A DNA stretch of 64,000 nucleotides from the NCBI GenBank assembly GCA_037783545.1, contig JBBELK010000380.1, positions 558,001 to 622,000 of the forward strand, in the 5' to 3' direction. The notes below the pieces were generated by a model. That model ran no database searches and was not told the DNA's origin. It saw only the letters and a list, made by a program, of their open reading frames with translations. Source of the DNA: Henricia sp. BOLD:AAB3569. Its lineage: Eukaryota; Echinodermata; Asteroidea; Spinulosida; Echinasteridae. The position numbers were made by a program, and so were the translations under genes. This document shows positions 1-12,300 of this stretch, piece after piece (position 1 is the stretch's first letter; the number at the start of each line of letters is the position of its first letter).

Positions 1-283
1 ATCGTTACGCCACCAAATTTTGCTGCTAATATGCATTAGACCAAGTCACAACAAACCTAAAACACAAAATTTGACCTCCATCGGCCTTTTCGTTCTCTAT
101 ATATAACCGTTAGAAGAACGCATGTTCAACTGAGTGTAATTTGACACCTGGTGACGTCATCAAACTTTTGAAGGTATGGGCATGTTCACTGACCCTCAGT
201 GAACATATGCACCAATTTTGGGCCAATTTGCAAAAACTTCGCCACAGACATCTCTTCAAAATAGGTTTTGGCCATTTTTCAAC

Positions 284-302
284 TTGCCGCTAGAGGGCGC
301 TC
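284..302 (+). promoter_or_regulatory. CTCF-like motif, first of 22 in the array
   Basis: TTGCCGCTAGAGGGCGCT closely matches the bilaterian CTCF core (CC.C.AG..GGCGC). The B-unit form is TCACTAGAGGGCGCTG. The match is by eye; binding is unproven, and the word may simply be part of the repeat. Confidence 0.5.
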
Positions 303-780
303 TTTCGTGTCACGACTTAACTTTTGGTATTTTTGGAATGCCCAAGAGGTCTTGAGACTAACACCTTTGACCCGATCTCTGTATCTGCTACCAGTTTTAA
401 ATGACAGGGCAGCCTCGTTTTCGACCAATAGGAAGCAAGATTCAAGGTCAATGTCTGTGTATGAAATTTAGACCTTGGATAGTCATGACCATTGCCGAAA
501 GAATAAAGTTTGTATCTCAAACGGTTGAATTTTTACAGAAGTTTCAATTTGAAGGCCATATATTTCAAACGCTTGTAATCTGACACCTGATGACATCATC
601 AAAATGTAAACACATTTGTGCAGTACTTCACTATGAGGTGATTGTTGTGACCAAGTTTGATGATGATCCGAGCTTTGCAAGTGACCATTTTGCCAGGCCG
701 AAAGACCATGCGCTTTGTCTATGGGGTTTTGGGAGAAGAATAAAAAAAGCTAAAAAAAAAAAAAAAAAAAAAAAAATCAG

Positions 781-880
781 AACAGTTTCAAAGGCTTTCC
801 GCAGGAGTGCGGAAAGCCAAAAAAAAAAAAATCAGAACAGTTTCAAAGGCTTTCCGCAGGAGTGCGGAAAGCCAAAAAAA
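781..880 (+). repeat. Hairpin module pair in unit A
   Basis: Two copies of A-run + ATCAGAACAG + hairpin. The hairpins at 793-818 and 848-873 have perfect 11-bp arms, GGCTTTCCGCA and TGCGGAAAGCC, around the loop GGAG. They follow a 24-base A-run. The arm word GGCTTTCCGC also occurs singly in the same unit near 911-920, so the hairpin may have arisen by fold-back copying. Confidence 0.88.
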
Positions 881-2147
881 ACTAGAGGTATGTCTGTTGA
901 TAACAGAGCATATGGCTTTCCGCTTTTCTTTTTTTGTATGTTTGTATGCATGTAAAACTGCATGCTGTATAATACTACATGTACACTTTGTACAATATAA
1001 ATACATACCGTACATACATATGTACAGTATGCACAGTGACAAGATTCAAAAATTCATAATAAATCAACAAATCATGCATGTCATACTAATGTAACTTGGT
1101 ATGTTACATGTTAATGCCAGGTCCAGGCACCTGATAGTTTTCAAGGTCATACGACCAATGCAGAAAGTAAACGACCTTGGTTAATGTATACTTGAGGAAC
1201 TCTTATTTGATTACGTCATCGTGACGTCACAATATTTAGCTGATAATATACATTTGACCAAGTCAAAATACGTTTTGGTCTTTTTTCAACTCGTCACTAG
1301 AGGGCGCTGTTTCGTGTGACGACTTAACTTTTTGTATTTTTTGAATGCCCAAGGGGTCCTGAGACTAACACCGTTGACACGATCTCGGCATCGCTTACCA
1401 GTTTTAAATGACAAGGCAGCCTCGTTTTCGACCAATAGGAAACAAGATTCAAGGTCAATGTCTCTGCATGAAATTTAGACCTTGGATAGTCATGACCAGT
1501 GCCGAAAGAATAAAGATTGTATCTCAAACGGTTGAATTTTTACAGATTTTTCAATTTGTAAGGCATTAAATTTCAGACACATGTAATCTGACACCTGGTG
1601 ACGTCATCAAGATCTAACCTCTTTGGTATAGTACTTTACTATGGGTTCCTTATTGTGACTAAGTTTGATGATGATCCAAGCTTTGCAAGCGACTCTTCTA
1701 GCACCGAGACAGACTGTGTGCTTTGTCTATGGGATAGTGCAGATGTATGCATATTGTACATGCTTATGTAAACTCGTATACATGTTTATACTGCAGTGTG
1801 TATGCTGTGGTATAGGTTGCAAGATTCAAAAATTCATAAGAAATCAACAAATGACGTCACACTAATGTAACTTGGTATGTTATATGTTAATGACCAAGTG
1901 TACGTCCCTGCTCGGTTTCAAGGTCATACGACCATTAGAGGAAGTGAACGACCTTGGCTAATGTATGCTGTACAAACGGGCTTATTTCATGACGTCATCG
2001 TTACGCCACCAAATTTTGCTGCTAATATGCGTTAGACCAAGTCACAACAAACCTGAAACAAAATATTTTATCTTCATCGGCCGTTTCGTTCTCTAGATAT
2101 AGCTGTTAAAAGGATGCACGTTCAAGCGAGTGTAATTTGACACCTGG

Positions 2148-2987
2148 TGACGTCATCAAACTTTTGAAAGTATGGGCATATTCACTGACCCTCAGTGAAC
2201 ATATGCACCAATTTTGGGCCAATTTGCAAAAACTTCGCCACAGACATCTCTTCAAAATGCGTTTTGGCCATTTTTCAACTTGCCGCTAGAGGGCGCTGTT
2301 TCGTGTGACGACTTAACTTTTGGTATTTTTGTAATGCCCAAGGGGTCCCGAGACTAACAACGTTGACCCAATTTCGGTATCTGCTACCAGTTTTAAATGA
2401 CAACGCAGCCTCGTTTTCGACCAATAGGAAGCAAGATTCAAGGTCATTGTCTCTGCATGAAATGTAGACATTGGATAGTCATGACCATTGCCGAAACAAA
2501 AATGTTTGTATCTCAAACGGTTGAATTTTTACAAATTTTTTAATTTTTAAGGCATTAAATTTCAGACACATGTAATCTGACCCCTGGTGACGTCATCAAG
2601 ATGTAACCTCTTTGGTATAGTACTTTAGTATGGGTTCCTTACTGTGACCAAGTTTGATGATGATCCAAGCTTTGCAAGCGACCCTTCTAGCAGCGAGATA
2701 GACTATGTGCTTTGTCTATGGGAAATGGGGTAGTGCAGATGTATGGCGATTGTTCATGCTTATGTACACCCGTATATACTGCACTGTGTGTATGCTGTGG
2801 TATAGGTTGCCAGATTCAAAAATTCATAACAAATCAACAAATGACGTCACACTAATGTAACTTGGTATGTTATATGTTAATGACCACGTCTACGTCCCTG
2901 CTAGGTTTCAAGGTCATACGCCCATTAGAGGAAGTGAACGACCTTGGCAAATGTATGCTGCACAAACGGGCTTATTTGATGACGTCA
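2148..2987. promoter_or_regulatory. CRE-like and nuclear-receptor-like words in a C unit
   Basis: In this one unit the CRE palindrome TGACGTCA occurs at 2148, 2588, 2842 and 2980, and TCAAGGTCA (the ERR/SF-1 type half-site) at 2438 and 2908. The same positions recur in most other units. Function is not shown. Confidence 0.45.
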
Positions 2988-3950
2988 TCGTTACGCCACC
3001 AAATTTTGCTGCTAATATGCATTAGACCAAGTCACAACAAACCTAAAACACAAAATTTGACCTCCATCGGCCTTTTCGTTCTCTATATATAACCGTTAGA
3101 AGAACGCATGTTCAACTGAGTGTAATTTGACACCTGGTGACGTCATCAAACTTTTGAAGGTATGGGCATGTTCACTGACCCTCAGTGAACATGGGCCAAT
3201 TTGCAAAAACTTCGCCACAGACATCTCTTCAAAATGCGTTTTGGCCATTTTTCAACTTGCCGCTAGAGGGCGCTGTTTCGTGTGACGACTTAACTTTTGG
3301 TATTTTTGTAATGCCCAAGGGGTCCCGAGACTAACAACGTTGACCCAATTTCGGTATCTGCTACCAGTTTTAAATGACAACGCAGCCTCGTTTTCGACCA
3401 ATAGGAAGCAAGATTCAAGGTCATTGTCTCTGCATGAAATGTAGACATTGGATAGTCATGACCATTGCCGAAACAAAAATGTTTGTATCTCAAACGGTTG
3501 AATTTTTACAAATTTTTTAATTTTTAAGGCATTAAATTTCAGACACATGTAATCTGACCCCTGGTGACGTCATCAAGATGTAACCTCTTTGGTATAGTAC
3601 TTTAGTATGGGTTCCTTACTGTGACCAAGTTTGATGATGATCCAAGCTTTGCAAGCGACCCTTCTAGCAGCGAGATAGACTATGTGCTTTGTCTATGGGA
3701 AATGGGGTAGTGCAGATGTATGGCGATTGTTCATGCTTATGTACACCCGTATATACTGCACTGTGTGTATGCTGTGGTATAGGTTGCCAGATTCAAAAAT
3801 TCATAACAAATCAACAAATGACGTCACACTAATGTAACTTGGTATGTTATATGTTAATGACCACGTCTACGTCCCTGCTAGGTTTCAAGGTCATACGCCC
3901 ATTAGAGGAAGTGAACGACCTTGGCAAATGTATGCTGCACAAACGGGCTT

Positions 3951-6900
3951 ATTTGATGACGTCATCGTTACGCCACCAAATTTTGCTGCTAATATGCATT
4001 AGACCAAGTCACAACAAACCTAAAACACAAAATTTGACCTCCATCGGCCTTTTCGTTCTCTATATATAACCGTTAGAAGAACGCATGTTCAACTGAGTGT
4101 AATTTGACACCTGGTGACGTCATCAAACTTTTGAAGGTATGGGCATGTTCACTGACCCTCAGTGAACATATGCACCAATTTTGGGCCAATTTGCAAAAAC
4201 TTCGCCACAGACATCTCTTCAAAATAGGTTTTGGCCATTTTTCAACTTGCCGCTAGAGGGCGCTCTTTCGTGTCACGACTTAACTTTTGGTATTTTTGGA
4301 ATGCCCAAGAGGTCTTGAGACTAACACGTTTGACCCGATCTCTGTATCTGTTACCAGTTTTAAATGACAGGGCAGCCTCGTTTTCGACCAATAGGAAGCA
4401 AGATTCAAGGTCAATGTCTGTGTATGAAATTTAGACCTTGGATAGTCATGACCATTGCCGAAAGAATAAAGTTTGTATCTCAAACGGTTGAATTTTTACA
4501 GAAGTTTCAATTTGAAGGCCATATATTTCAAACGCTTGTAATCTGACACCTGATGACGTCATCAAAATGTAAACACATTTGTGCAGTACTTCACTATGAG
4601 GTGATTGTTGTGACCAAGTTTGATGATGATCCGAGCTTTGCAAGTGACCATTTTGCCAGGCCGAAAGACCATGCGCTTTGTCTATGGGGTTTTGGGAGAA
4701 GAATAAAAAAAGCTAAAAAAACTAGAGGTATGTCTGTTGATAACAGAGCATATGGCTTTCCGCTTTTCTTTTTTTGTATGTTTGTATGCATGTAAACTGC
4801 ATGCTGTATAATACTACATGTACACTTTGTACAATATAAATACATACCGTACATATACATGTACAGTATGCACAGTGACAATATTCAAAAATTCATAATA
4901 AATCAACAAATCATGCATGTCATACTAATGTAACTTGGTATGTACATGTTAATGACCAGGTCCAGGCACCTGATAGTTTTCAAGGTCATACGACCAATGG
5001 AGAAAGTAAACGACCTTGGTTAATGTCAACTTGAGGAACTCTTATTTGATTACGTCATCGTGATGTCACAATATTTAGCCGATAATATACATTTGACGAA
5101 TTCAAAATACGTTTTGGTCTTTTTTCAACTCGTCACTAGAGGGCGCTGTTACGTGTGACGACTTAACTTTTTGTATTTTTTGAATGCCCAAGGGGTCCTG
5201 AGACTAACACCGTTGACACGATCTCGGCATCGCTTACCAGTTTTAAATGACAAGGCAGCCTCGTTTTCGACCAATAGGAAACAAGATTCAAGGTCAATGT
5301 CTCTGCATGAAATTTAGACCTTGGATAGTCATGACCAGTGCCGAAAGAATAAAGATTGTATCTCAAACGGTTGAATTTTTACAGATTTTTCAATTTGTAA
5401 GGCATTAAATTTCAGACATGTAATCTGACACCTGGTGACGTCATCAAGATCTAACCTCTTTGGTATAGTACTTTACTATGGGTTCCTTATTGTGACTAAG
5501 TTTGATGATGATCCAAGCTTTGCAAGCGACTCTTCTAGCACCGAGACAGACTGTGTGCTTTGTCTATGGGATAGTGCAGATGTATGCATATTGTACATGC
5601 TTATGTACACTCGTATACATGTATATACTGCACTGTGTGTATGCTGTAGTATAGGTTGCCAGATTCAAAAATTCATAACAAATCAACAAATGACGCCACA
5701 CTAATGTAACTTGGTATGTTATATGTTAATGACCACGTCTACGTCCCTGCTAGGTTTCAAGGTCATACGCCCATTAGAGGAAGTGAACGACCTTGGAAAA
5801 TGTATGCTGCACAAACGGGCTTATTTGATGACGTCATCGTTACGCCACCAAATTTTGCTGCTAATATGCATTAGACCAAGTCACAACAAACCTAAAACAC
5901 AAAATTTGACCTCCATCGGCCTTTTCGTTCTCTATATATAACCGTTAGAAGAACGCATGTTCAACTGAGTGTAATTTGACACCTGGTGACGTCATCAAAC
6001 TTTTAAAGGTATGGGCATGTTCACTGACCCTCAGTGAACATATGCACCAATTTTGGGCCAATTTGCAAAAACTTCGCCACAGACATCTCTTCAAAATAGG
6101 TTTTGGCCATTTTTCAACTTGCCGCTAGAGGGCGCTCTTTCGTGTCACGACTTAACTTTTGGTATTTTTGGAATGCCCAAGAGGTCTTGAGACTAACACG
6201 TTTGACCCGATCTCTGTATCTGTTACCAGTTTTAAATGACAGGGCAGCCTCGTTTTCGACCAATAGGAAGCAAGATTCAAGGTCAATGTCTGTGTATGAA
6301 ATTTAGACCTTGGATAGTCATGACCATTGCCGAAAGAATAAAGTTTGTATCTCAAACGGTTGAATTTTTACAGAAGTTTCAATTTGAAGGCCATATATTT
6401 CAAACGCTTGTAATCTGACACCTGATGACGTCATCAAAATGTAAACACATTTGTGCAGTACTTCACTATGAGGTGATTGTTGTGACCAAGTTTGATGATG
6501 ATCCGAGCTTTGCAAGTGACCATTTTGCCAGGCCGAAAGACCATGCGCTTTGTCTATGGGGTTTTGGGAGAAGAATAAAAAAAGCTAAAAAAACTAGAGG
6601 TATGTCTGTTGATAACAGAGCATATGGCTTTCCGCTTTTCTTTTTTTGTATGTTTGTATGCATGTAAACTGCATGCTGTATAATACTACATGTACACTTT
6701 GTACAATATAAATACATACCGTACATATACATGTACAGTATGCACAGTGACAATATTCAAAAATTCATAATAAATCAACAAATCATGCATGTCATACTAA
6801 TGTAACTTGGTATGTACATGTTAATGACCAGGTCCAGGCACCTGATAGTTTTCAAGGTCATACGACCAATGGAGAAAGTAAACGACCTTGGTTAATGTCA

Positions 6901-7694
6901 ACTTGAGGAACTCTTATTTGATTACGTCATCGTGATGTCACAATATTTAGCCGATAATATACATTTGACGAATTCAAAATACGTTTTGGTCTTTTTTCAA
7001 CTCGTCACTAGAGGGCGCTGTTACGTGTGACGACTTAACTTTTTGTATTTTTTGAATGCCCAAGGGGTCCTGAGACTAACACCGTTGACACGATCTCGGC
7101 ATCGCTTACCAGTTTTAAATGACAAGGCAGCCTCGTTTTCGACCAATAGGAAACAAGATTCAAGGTCAATGTCTCTGCATGAAATTTAGACCTTGGATAG
7201 TCATGACCAGTGCCGAAAGAATAAAGATTGTATCTCAAACGGTTGAATTTTTACAGATTTTTCAATTTGTAAGGCATTAAATTTCAGACATGTAATCTGA
7301 CACCTGGTGACGTCATCAAGATCTAACCTCTTTGGTATAGTACTTTACTATGGGTTCCTTATTGTGACTAAGTTTGATGATGATCCAAGCTTTGCAAGCG
7401 ACTCTTCTAGCACCGAGACAGACTGTGTGCTTTGTCTATGGGATAGTGCAGATGTATGCATATTGTACATGCTTATGTACACTCGTATACATGTATATAC
7501 TGCACTGTGTGTATGCTGTAGTATAGGTTGCCAGATTCAAAAATTCATAACAAATCAACAAATGACGTCACACTAATGTAACTTGGTATGTTATATGTTA
7601 ATGACCAAGTCTACGTCCCTGCTCGGTTTCAAGGTCATACGACCATTAGAGGAAGTGAACGACCTTGGCTAATGTATGCTGTACAAACGGGCTT
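3951..7694 (+). repeat. 1,872-bp A+B dimer duplicated in tandem
   Basis: Sequence at 4231-5700 recurs at 6103-7572 almost base for base; the shared landmarks are offset by exactly 1,872. One difference is tgacgCcac at 5692 against tgacgTcac at 7564. Types A and B differ from each other far more than the two dimers do, which is the usual sign of higher-order repeat amplification. Confidence 0.92.
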
Positions 7695-9610
7695 ATTTCA
7701 TGACGTCATCGTTACGCCACCAAATTTTGCTGCTAATATGCGTTAGACCAAGTCACAACAAACCTGAAACAAAATATTTGACCTTCATCGGCCGTTTCGT
7801 TCTCTAGATATAACCGTTAGAAGAACGCATGTTCAACTGAGTGTAATTTGACACCTGGTGACGTCACCAAACTTTTGAAGGTATGGGCGTGTTCACTGAC
7901 CCTCAGTGAACATATGCACCAATTTTGGGCCAATTTGCAAAAACTTCGCCACAGACATCTCTTCAAAATAGGTTTTGGCCATTTTTCAACTTGCCGCTAG
8001 AGGGCGCTCTTTCGTGTCACGACTTAACTTTTGGTATTTTTGGAATGCCCAAGAGGTCTTGAGACTAACACTTTTGACCCGATCTCTGTATCTGCTACCA
8101 GTTTTAAATGACAGGGCAGCCTCGTTTTCGACCAATAGGAAGCAAGATTCAAGGTCAATGTCTGTGTATGAAATTTAGACCTTGGATAGTCATGACCATT
8201 GCCGAAGGAATAAAGTTTGTATCTCAAACGGTTGAATTTTTACAGATGTTTCAATTTGAAGGCCATATATTTCAAACGCTTGTAATCTGACACCTGATGA
8301 CGTCATCAAAATGTAAACACATTTGTGCAGTACTTCATTATGAGGTGATTGTTGTGACCAAGTTTGATGATGATCCGAGCTTTGCAAGTGACCATTTTGC
8401 CAGGCCGAAAGACCATGCGCTTTATCTATGAGGTTTTGGGAGAAGAATAAAAAAAGCTAACTAGAGGTATGTCTGTTGATAACAGAGCATATGGCTTTCC
8501 GCTTTTCTTTTTTGGCTTTCCGCACTCCTGCGGAAAGCCTTTGAAACTGTTCTGATTTTTTTGGCTTTCCGCACTTCTGCGGAAAGCCTTTGAAACTGTT
8601 CTGATTTTTTTTTTTTTTTTTTTAGCTTTTTTTATTCTTCTCCCAAAACCCCATAGACAAAGCGCATGGTCTTTCGGCCTGGCAAAATGGTCACTTGCAA
8701 AGCTCGGATCATCATCAAACTTGGTCACAACAATCACCTCATAATGAAGTACTGCACAAATGTGTTTACATTTTGATGACGTCATCAAGTGTCAGATTAC
8801 AAGCGTTTGAAATATATGGCCTTCAAATTGAAACTTCTGTAAAAATTTAACCGTTTGAGATACAAACTTTATTCTTTCGGCAATGGTCATGACTATCCAA
8901 GGTCTAAATTTCATACACAGACATTGACCTTGAATCTTGCTTCCTATTGGTCGAAAACGAGGCTGCCCTGTCATTTAAAACTGGTAGCAGATACCGAGAT
9001 CGGGTCAAATGTGTTAGTCTCAGGACCCCTTGGGCATTACAAAAATACCAAAAGTTAAGTCGTGACACGAAAGTTCGCCCTCTAGCGGCAAGTTGAAAAA
9101 TGGCCAAAACGCGTTTTGAACAGATGTCTGTGGCGAAGTTTTTTGAAATTGGCCCAAAATTGGTGCATATGTTCACTGAGGGTCAGTGAACACGCCCATA
9201 CCTTCAAAAGTTTGATGACGTCACCAGGTGTCAAATTACACTCAGTTGAACATGCGTTCTTCTAACGGTTATATCTAGAGAACGAAAAGGCCGATGGAGG
9301 TCAAATTTTGTGTTTTAGGTTTGTTGTGACTTGGTCTAATGCATATTAGCAACAAAACTTGGTGGCGTAACGATGACGTCATCAAATAAGCCCGTTTGTG
9401 CAGCATGCATTAGCCAAGGTCGTTCACTTCCTCTAATGGTCGTATGACCTTGAAACCTGGCAGAGACTTAGACTTGGTCATTGACATGTAACATACCAAG
9501 TTACATTAGTGTGACGTCATTTGTTGATTTGTTATGAATTTTTGAATCTGGCAACCTATACCACAGCATACACACAGTGCAGTATATACGAGTGTACATA
9601 AGCATGTACA
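7458..9610. repeat. Large inverted repeat, A-unit palindrome 1
   Basis: Arms of about 1 kb (7458-8460 and 8622-9610) mirror one another around a ~160-bp centre. For example gaagaataaaaaaagct at 8433 pairs with agctttttttattcttc at 8622. The mirrored motif sites at ~7992 and ~9074 fit a centre near 8541. Past 9610 the mirror fails and diverged units begin. Confidence 0.9.
8505..8622. repeat. Hairpin modules at palindrome-1 centre
   Basis: Two hairpins in reverse sense lie at 8514-8539 and 8563-8588, each followed by TTTGAAACTGTTCTGAT and a T-run. The second has one changed loop base (cttc for ctcc). They lie exactly where unit orientation flips. Confidence 0.88.
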
Positions 9611-9615
9611 ACTAG

Positions 9616-12240
9616 AAATCTGGTGTTTGTTAGAAACAAACACGCTGTTTCGGTGGTTTTTTAGTGATTTTGTTTTCTGCTTAAAAAATTGTCGAACTAT
9701 TTGGAAAATATTCTTAAACGTGTCTATATGTAATACCCTCTATACATTTCAGGTCATACATATGGATACTGTATTTGAAATGTATACAAATGTTCACCGA
9801 CCCTCAGTGAACACCTGCAAAAATTTTGGGCCAATTTGCAAAAACCACGCCACAGACATCTGTTCAAAATACGTTTTGGCAATTTTTCAACTCGTCGCTA
9901 GAGGGCGTTGTTTTGTGTGACAGCTTCACTTTTGGTATTTTCTGAATGCCCAAGGGGAACTGAGACTAACAAAAAAGACAAATTATAATACCCACTACCA
10001 TTTTTAAATGACGAGCCAGCCTCGTTTTCGACCAAATGGAAGCGAGGTCCAAGGTCAATCTATGGAAACTAAATGTAGTGCTGAATGAATTAAGGTCAAA
10101 ACCGAAGAAATTTTGTCTTTATCTCAAAGGGTTGATTTTTCCCAATTTTTTGAATATTAAAATTACCGATATTCGACTGCCTGTAATCCGACACCTGGTC
10201 ACGTGACCATAAATCCACGCAATGGCGGCACATTTTCAGGGGATGTACTAACTATCTGCCAAGTTTAACTGGAATTGGACGAGCAGAAGTGTGTGAATTG
10301 CCTCTTAGAAAAACACGTGCATTGTCTATGGGATTTCGTCATGTTCAAGGATGACAACAAAAACTGGAATGTGTGTATATGTTGCAATATTAAAAAAATC
10401 ATAACAAATCAACAAATGACGTCACAATAATGTAACTCGGTATGTCATATGTCGACGACCAGGTCTAGGAATCTACTACGTTTCAAGGTCATATAACCCA
10501 TACAGGAAGTAAACGACCTTGGCAAATGTGTGCTTTACAAACTTGCTTAATTGATTATGTCATCGTAACGTCAGAACATTCTGCTGATAATAAACATTAG
10601 AACAAGTCAAAACAAATCTAAAACACAACATTTGACCTTTATCGGCCTTTTCGTTCTCTAGATATAGCTGTTAGAAGAATGAATGTTCAACTGGGTGTAA
10701 TTGACACCTGGTGACGTCATCAAACTTTTGAAGGTATGGGCATGTTCGCTGACCATCAGTAAACATATCTACCAATTTTGGGCCAATTTGCAAAAACTTC
10801 GCCACAGACATCTGTTCAAAATACGTTTTAGCAATTTTTCAACTCGTCGCTAGAGGGCGCTGTTTTATGTGACGGCTTAATTTTTGGTATTTTCCGAATG
10901 CCCAAGGGGTCTCGAGACTAACACAGAAGACCCCATTCAAATACCTACTACCATTTTTAAATGGCGAGCCAGCCTCGTTATCGACCAAACGGAAGCGAGG
11001 TTCAAGGTCAATGTATCAAAACGAATTGTAGTACTCAATGAATTAAGGTCAAACCCCAAGAAATGTTGTCTTTATCTGAAACGGTTGATTTTTTTACAAA
11101 TTTTTGAATATTAAAATTACCGATTTTCGACTGCCTGTAATCCGACACCTGGTCACGTGACCATAAATCCACGCAATGGCGGCACATTTTCAGGGGATGT
11201 ACTAACTATCTGCCAAGTTTAACTGGAATTGGACGAGCAGAAGTGTGTGAATTGCCTCTTAGAAAAACACGTGCATTGTCTATGGGATTTCGTCATGTTC
11301 AAGGATGACAAAAAAACTGGAATGTGTGTATATGTTGCAATATTTAAAAAATCATAACAAGTCAACAAATGACGTCATACTAATGTAACTTGGTACGTCA
11401 TATGTCAATGACCAGGTCTAGGAACCTACTAAGTTTCAAGGTCATATAACCCATACAGGAAGTGAACGACCTTGGCAAATGTTTGCTTAACAAACTCGCT
11501 TATTTGATGACGTCATAGTGACGTCACAACATTTTTCTGGTAATATGCATTAGACCAAGTCAAAACAAACCTAAAACACAAACTTTGACACCCATCTGCC
11601 TTTTCGTTCTCCAGATATAGCTGTGAGAAGAATGTATGTTCAACTGGTTGTAATTTGACACCTGGTGACGTCATCAAACTTTTGAAGGTGTGGGCATGTT
11701 CACTGACCCTCGGTGAACACCTGTACCAATTTTGGGCCGATTTGCAAAAACTTCGCCACAGACATCTGTTCAAAATACGTTTTGGCCATTTTTCAACTCG
11801 TCGCTAGAGGGCGCTGTTTTGTGTGACGGCTTAACTTTTGATATTTTCTAAATGCCCAAGGGGTCCTGAGACTAACAAAGAAGACTCCATTTCAATACCT
11901 ACTACCAGTTTTAAATGGCGAGCCAGCCTCGTTTTCGACCAATAGGAAGCGAGGTCCAAGGTCATCGCATGGAAACTAAATGTAGTACTCTGTGAAATAA
12001 GGTCAACCCTGAAGAAACTTTTTCTGTATCTCAAACGGTTGATTTTTTACAGATTTTTAAACATGACAATCACCGATTTTTGACTGCCTGTAATCGGACA
12101 CCTGGTCACGTGACTGTGAAATTACGCAACGGTGGCACATCCTCAGGGGATGTACTAACTACCTGCCAAGTTTGACTGGAATCGGACGAGCAGAAGTGTG
12201 TAAACTGCCGGGTAGAAAGAAGGGGTACCAAGAGGAAATA
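9616..12240 (+). repeat. Diverged satellite units D, E, F
   Basis: Three forward units (motif sites ~9891, 10841, 11800; ~955-bp period) share the skeleton of A/B/C but are clearly diverged. They carry cacctggtcacgtgacc where the others have a CRE word. Segments 10179-10401 and 11126-11345 are almost identical although flanking parts of the same two units differ considerably. Confidence 0.88.
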
Positions 12241-12300
12241 AAAAAAGAAAAAAAATCAGAACGAAAACAATAGCTGTTTCGGCCCTACCGAAACAGCTAA
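12236..12300. repeat. Variant hairpin module at orientation switch
   Basis: An A-rich stretch, AAAAAAATCAGAACGAAAAC, is followed by a different hairpin at 12271-12297: arms AGCTGTTTCGG and CCGAAACAGCT around CCCTA. Units to its left run forward and to its right run in reverse. The A-run + ATCAGAAC prefix is the same as in the other modules although the stem sequence differs. Confidence 0.85.

Larger units (their letters stand above)
1..8460 (+). repeat. Satellite forward block, unit order A-B-C-C-A-B-A-B-A
   Basis: Nine units in one orientation. The two C units (about 2044-3020 and 3021-3997) are nearly identical and differ mainly by a 12-bp loss of 'catatgcaccaa..' near 3190. The A+B pair 3951-5822 is repeated at 5823-7694 with a 1,872-bp period and very few differences, so the block is organised as a partly homogenised A-B dimer. 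Confidence 0.9.
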
